Shown one piece after another: positions 60,816 through 64,000 of a DNA stretch of 64,000 nucleotides. Source of the DNA: JBBQLG01 sp964251665 (GTDB lineage: Bacteria > Bacteroidota > Bacteroidia > Cytophagales > Spirosomataceae); the NCBI GenBank assembly GCA_964251665.1, contig CAXUKO010000016.1:62001-126000 (forward strand), written 5' to 3'. Position 1 is the stretch's first letter, and each line of letters begins with the position of its first letter. Both the position numbers and the translations under genes were made by a program. A model generated the notes under the pieces. It saw only the letters and a program-made list of their open reading frames with translations, made no database searches and had not been told where the DNA came from.

Positions 60816-61640
60816 ATGCAACGTGAAATCAACGTTCCGATAATATTGGATGCGGTAAGACAGGCAGGAGACTTTTTTCTGAAAGATTACAAAAAGACGG
60901 TTATCCCACCCGATAGAGCCTATCTTATTCAACAGCTACAGGTTATTGATGGGCAGTGCCTGGCCTTGCTGAAAGCCAGTTTAACCACGACTTTTCCCCA
61001 AACGCCGTGGCAAGTCGGGGATGAGTTCGATCAAGCCGGGCAAAAACAGCCGCTTGACCTACCCGAATACTGGCTCTGCGACGCGATGGATGGGGCCATT
61101 CAATACGTACAGCACCTGCCCGGCTGGACGGTCAATCTGGTGCTGATTCGTGACGGTTACCCGCACTTTGCGGCTGTCTACGCTCCCCTTGAACAGGAGA
61201 TGTTCTGGGCTGAAAAAGGGGGCGGTGCTTATATGAACGATGTTCTCATCAAACCTGGCATTAAAACGGACCTTAGTGATATGATCGCGGTATTTAACTA
61301 TGGGCATCAAGCCGATACGAAACCAGGTTTAAACCAGCGAATTGGGGCGTTGGTCACCGATTTGCTCAACCACGTTGGCGTTGTCCGAAACTACGGCCCG
61401 CATGGGTTGCAGTTGGCACAGACGGGGGCCGGCCGGATCGATCTGTTTTGTCAGGAAGGCATGGATACCTATAACTGGCTGGCGGGTATATTGATCGCTA
61501 AAGAAGCGGGTGCCGAGATTCTGACCACCGATGGCCAACCCTGGAAGTGGGGTGATAATAGCCTGCTGGTTGCCGGACCAGGCATTGCCGACCGGTTTTT
61601 AAACGCGAAGTCAGTAGCCCGTGCTTCCTCAATAAGTTGA
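60816..61640 (+). CDS. inositol-monophosphatase-like protein with altered metal-site motifs
   Basis: The 274-residue protein has the IMPase fold: a start with KYLIQQ-like helices (LIQQLQVIDGQCLALLKASL), WQVGDEF, LCDAMDGAIQYVQHLPGWTV (normal consensus DPxDGT-x-N), FAAVYAPLEQEMFWAEKGGG and the C-terminal MDTYNWLAGILIAKEAGAEI (normal WDxAAGxLIxxEAG). Key residues differ: Ala90 replaces Pro, Ala94 replaces Thr, and Asn220 stands where the metal-binding Asp is normal. Asp89 and Asp92 are kept. So it may bind metals weakly or act on a different substrate. It is followed by an overlapping NAD(P)-binding gene, which suggests a small pathway. Confidence 0.75.
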   Translation: MQREINVPIILDAVRQAGDFFLKDYKKTVIPPDRAYLIQQLQVIDGQCLALLKASLTTTFPQTPWQVGDEFDQAGQKQPLDLPEYWLCDAMDGAIQYVQHLPGWTVNLVLIRDGYPHFAAVYAPLEQEMFWAEKGGGAYMNDVLIKPGIKTDLSDMIAVFNYGHQADTKPGLNQRIGALVTDLLNHVGVVRNYGPHGLQLAQTGAGRIDLFCQEGMDTYNWLAGILIAKEAGAEILTTDGQPWKWGDNSLLVAGPGIADRFLNAKSVARASSIS

Positions 61641-61642
61641 CC

Positions 61643-62268
61643 ATGAACATCACAATCATCGGTGCATCAGCCGGTACCGGGCTGCCTACAGTCCAACAAG
61701 CCTTAGAAAAGGGGCATCAGGTAACCGCAATGTCCAGAAATACTGCGTCAATTCCCGACCATATGTTGCTTACCAAAATAAATGGAAGTGCCACGTCAGT
61801 TATCGATCTAAAGAACGCCATTCGGGGTGCCGAAGCGGTTATTATTACCATTGGTGCAAGGGGTAAGAAGCAGACAACCTTATTTGCCGATACTGCCAGG
61901 GCACTGCTCACTGCAACCGCTGACCTACAACTAACGGCACCAGTGATGGTCGTCACCGGCTTTGGCAGCGGTGACAGCGGACCTTATCTGAGTTGGCCTA
62001 TGTGGTTGGTGGTTAAAATATTACTAAAAAGCCAGACTGAAGACAAAACCCGGCTGGAGAGCTGCTGACGCAAAGCCAATTGAAATGGGAAATTGTCCGG
62101 CCTGGTATGCTTACCAACGGACCGCTGACGGGTACGTATCAAGTACTACCCACGCTGTACCAGGGCATAAACGTAGGCCGTATATCCCGCGCCGACGTAG
62201 CCCATTTCTTAGTGTGCGAAGCCGAAAAGCCGACGCTGCTCCAACGGTATCCGGTCATTACCGGTTAG
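61643..62268 (+). pseudogene. NAD(P)-binding (atypical SDR) protein split by one frameshift
   Basis: Starting at ATG 61643, the protein reads MNITIIGASAGTGLPTVQQA (Rossmann cofactor motif), AIRGAEAVIITIGARGKKQT and VMVVTGFGSGDSGPYLSWPM. At 62055-62068 the frame ends as RLESC-stop, but the adjacent frame reads ELLTQSQLKWEIVRPGMLTN, GPLTGTYQVLPTLYQGINVG and RISRADVAHFLVCEAEKPTL to TAG at 62268. One lost base (GGAGGAG to GGAGAG type) explains it. The restored length of about 208 residues is normal for this NAD(P)H-binding family. Its start overlaps the end of the IMPase-like gene. Confidence 0.78.
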
Positions 62269-62479
62269 TGAAAAAATGTTGTACCGTTCATGCCTAGGAC
62301 ACACTTATACGTAACTGTGCACTGCATAAAGTTAAAAGACCAGTGCCATTAAACTTTGAAATTTGTGTTTCGCATGACCAAGTGGTCCCCGGCTCAAACT
62401 TCGCCCTTCTTTGACTGTCTTTTTTTGTTATCATAAACAGCTTCAATGATAAGTGTCCGGTTTAACCGACCCACCGCAG
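62269..62479. other. convergent intergenic stretch
   Basis: About 210 bp, AT-rich, between convergent genes. I see no strong terminator hairpin. Confidence 0.4.
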
Positions 62480-63733
62480 TCAATCCTTTATGGCATGGTC
62501 GGTCTTGACATTGGCACCTGACCAGATTTTTTTTGCGGTCCAGTCAGCCGGAGGACTACTCCAAAATGGGTCGGTTGCGGGCAACCCCAACGGCAGAAAA
62601 CCAACCGTGCAGAGGTATAAACTTCCTGTCGAAATATAGGTTTCGCCAATGGCTGGCTGATGGCCGCACAGCCCGATCTGAAGCCAGCCCTTTGGGTCGA
62701 AGGTGCCGGATGGGTCTATGGTTCGGTGAATAACGGCGGTAAGTGCGGCCCGTACCTGACCTGGCAGGAGTTCGTCGGGAAGTTGCTGTTGTAGGGCAAG
62801 TTGGGCCAGTAGCTGAAACGCGCCACACCGGTACGCCAGCGACCGACCAAAAGCAGCAAATGACCCGTCGGGGCCAATGAGTCGCTCCTGAACTATGCCG
62901 TACCGCCGGGCTCGGGTCAAAAGGCTTGTTAGTAGTGATTTGTCAGTTTTATCGGACGCAACCAGCGTTTGAATCACCTCTAACAGCATTGGTTGAATCA
63001 CGAAACTGTTATAATAATCCCAATGAAAATCAGGCCCGTCACCATATATTCCGTCGCCTTTGTACCAGGTCTTGTGTTCCCGAATGGCGTAGTCCATCCG
63101 CACCTCGTCGCCCTGCCCCGTTAGTTTCAGCAGTGCGGCTTCGATTATCGCACTGAACAGCAGCCAATTGTTATAGCCGGGCTTGATGGTTCGGGTACTA
63201 TGCAATGCCGCTGTCAGCCGGGTTTGGGTTTCCGGCGACAACTTTCCCCATAGTTGTGTGGGTGCCCGCAACAGCGCGTGGGCCAAAAAAGCCGCATCGA
63301 CTAAGGGTTGCCCCCCTTTTGTAAAATTCAGAAAATCGGTCGATTGCGGATCAACGGCGTTACTGATGGCCCGGATACTAAGGTCACGAAAACGATGTTG
63401 AATAGGTTCCTCGCCAGGTGACGGAGCCGTTTCGAGCCAGGGGGCCAGGCCCGCCAGCGTTCGGCCCAGTGCTTCTAAATGAGATACCTGTTTACGGCTT
63501 TCGAGTTGCCCCGGTGCCGACTCTACGGGCATCGTTTTTTTGAGGGTATTGCTGGACAGTGAAGTAAGCACTGGTTCGGCGATCTTCAGCAACGTTTGAA
63601 GCCAGTACGACCGGTCTTTCTGGCCATCGGTAGCCAACGGGCTGCCCTTTACCCAAGCTAATTCTGATTGCTCTGCCAGCACGGGAATTGACAGAAACGA
63701 GGTCGTCTGGCCTAAAAACCGGCGACGTTTCAT
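62480..63733 (-). CDS. DUF2264 family secreted protein
   Basis: From the ATG at 63733 this protein of 417 residues has a Tat-like start (MKRRRFLGQTTSFLSIPVLA) and a helical DUF2264 body. Motifs: SHLEALGRTLAGLAPWLETA, AISNAVDPQSTDFLNFTKGG, GYNNWLLFSAIIEAALL, WYKGDGIYGDGPDFHWDYYN and YGIVQERLIGPDGSFAAFGR, then SLAYRCGAFQLLAQLALQQQ. The DUF2264 fold is similar to glycoside-processing alpha/alpha toroids, and many members lie in polysaccharide-utilisation clusters, so a glycan role is plausible but unproven. It points toward the NAD(P)-binding gene. Upstream bases to the window edge hold no gene. Confidence 0.85.
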   Translation of the reverse strand: MKRRRFLGQTTSFLSIPVLAEQSELAWVKGSPLATDGQKDRSYWLQTLLKIAEPVLTSLSSNTLKKTMPVESAPGQLESRKQVSHLEALGRTLAGLAPWLETAPSPGEEPIQHRFRDLSIRAISNAVDPQSTDFLNFTKGGQPLVDAAFLAHALLRAPTQLWGKLSPETQTRLTAALHSTRTIKPGYNNWLLFSAIIEAALLKLTGQGDEVRMDYAIREHKTWYKGDGIYGDGPDFHWDYYNSFVIQPMLLEVIQTLVASDKTDKSLLTSLLTRARRYGIVQERLIGPDGSFAAFGRSLAYRCGAFQLLAQLALQQQLPDELLPGQVRAALTAVIHRTIDPSGTFDPKGWLQIGLCGHQPAIGETYISTGSLYLCTVGFLPLGLPATDPFWSSPPADWTAKKIWSGANVKTDHAIKD

Positions 63734-64000
63734 AAACAAGTTAGTTTAATTTGATGACTTCGGAACCAGGAACCAGTAAGCAGAAATGCCCCGCTCCATA
63801 CACTTCCCGACTCTCAGCGCAGAAGTTGAGTACTTCTGTAGGAAAGTACATAATTTGTCATTTGACATAGATAGTGTAAGTAGCCGTCGCACAAAAGGAG
63901 TGTGACTGTTGCACAACTCCTGCAAGGTCGAGAATGGCGTTTGCAAATTCACTGAACAACCCAAAGCCCACGTTTATTAGCGTATAAAAGGCTCTTTAAG
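63734..64000. other. non-coding right edge
   Basis: About 265 bp with no convincing gene. TGTGACTGTTGCACAACTCC (63900 region) weakly resembles the insertion-sequence end GTGGCTGTTGCAAAA seen at 7329, 10259 and 23813, but the match is too poor to call. Confidence 0.35.

Noticed and set aside
63900..63930. Fourth copy of the insertion-sequence end
   Set aside because: GTGACTGTTGCACAACT matches GTGGCTGTTGCAAAAGT only partly and no other element feature is nearby.

Overview
The window looks like a chromosomal accessory region of a Bacteroidota bacterium, most likely Cytophagales close to Spirosoma. Supporting signs are a FecR/SusC/SusD glycan-uptake locus, several glycoside hydrolases with signal peptides, many membrane-anchored or cytosolic AraC regulators, TAnnTTTG-type promoter boxes, weak ribosome binding sites, DUF4369-thioredoxin and DUF6624 proteins, and IS3, IS30, IS630 and IS1182-like elements. 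This taxonomic call rests on family content, not on a marker gene. No rRNA, tRNA or CRISPR array was seen.

Layout. 0-5.4 kb: three secreted sugar enzymes (GH92 mannosidase, cut by the window edge; a PQQ-type sugar dehydrogenase; a GH2 beta-galactosidase). 5.4-20 kb: small secreted or hypothetical proteins mixed with a striking number of broken genes, including a sigma factor with its outer-membrane partner, two Gfo/Idh/MocA oxidoreductases, a truncated acetyltransferase and a beta-helix protein, plus an intact GMC oxidoreductase. 20-23 kb: an orphan recombinase-type DNA-binding protein and a cluster of wrecked IS3 elements. 23-32.2 kb: FecR, SusC, SusD, lipoprotein and GH29 fucosidase. 32.4-42.3 kb: penicillin-acylase-type hydrolase with its AraC regulator, a P-loop kinase, an SDR/AraC pair, a six-hairpin glycosidase and an alpha/beta hydrolase. 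42.6-46.3 kb: a broken AraC gene, a broken IS630, and small membrane proteins. 46.4-51.5 kb: a well-formed polyol operon (mannitol-dehydrogenase-type enzyme plus RbsB/RbsA/RbsC-type importer) behind a promoter that overlaps a palindromic operator. 51.6-64 kb: a second AraC/SDR pair, a LytTR remnant, a MITE, a serine hydrolase, an AraC gene split by IS3 and IS30, another AraC gene, an IMPase-like protein, a broken NAD(P)-binding gene and a DUF2264 protein.

The most unusual signal is a family of 15-16 bp GC-rich micro-insertions sharing a CCGC-loop-GCGG mini-hairpin core. Five lie inside one IS3 transposase (21.3-22.6 kb) and one inside a second, unrelated IS3 transposase (57.5 kb). Removing each one restores a continuous family-like reading frame. 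I found none in other genes of the window. A second theme is gene decay by single nonsense transitions, mostly at tryptophan codons (TGG to TAG or TGA), with the reading frame after the stop still conserved. All family names come from motif recognition by eye; no database search was run.
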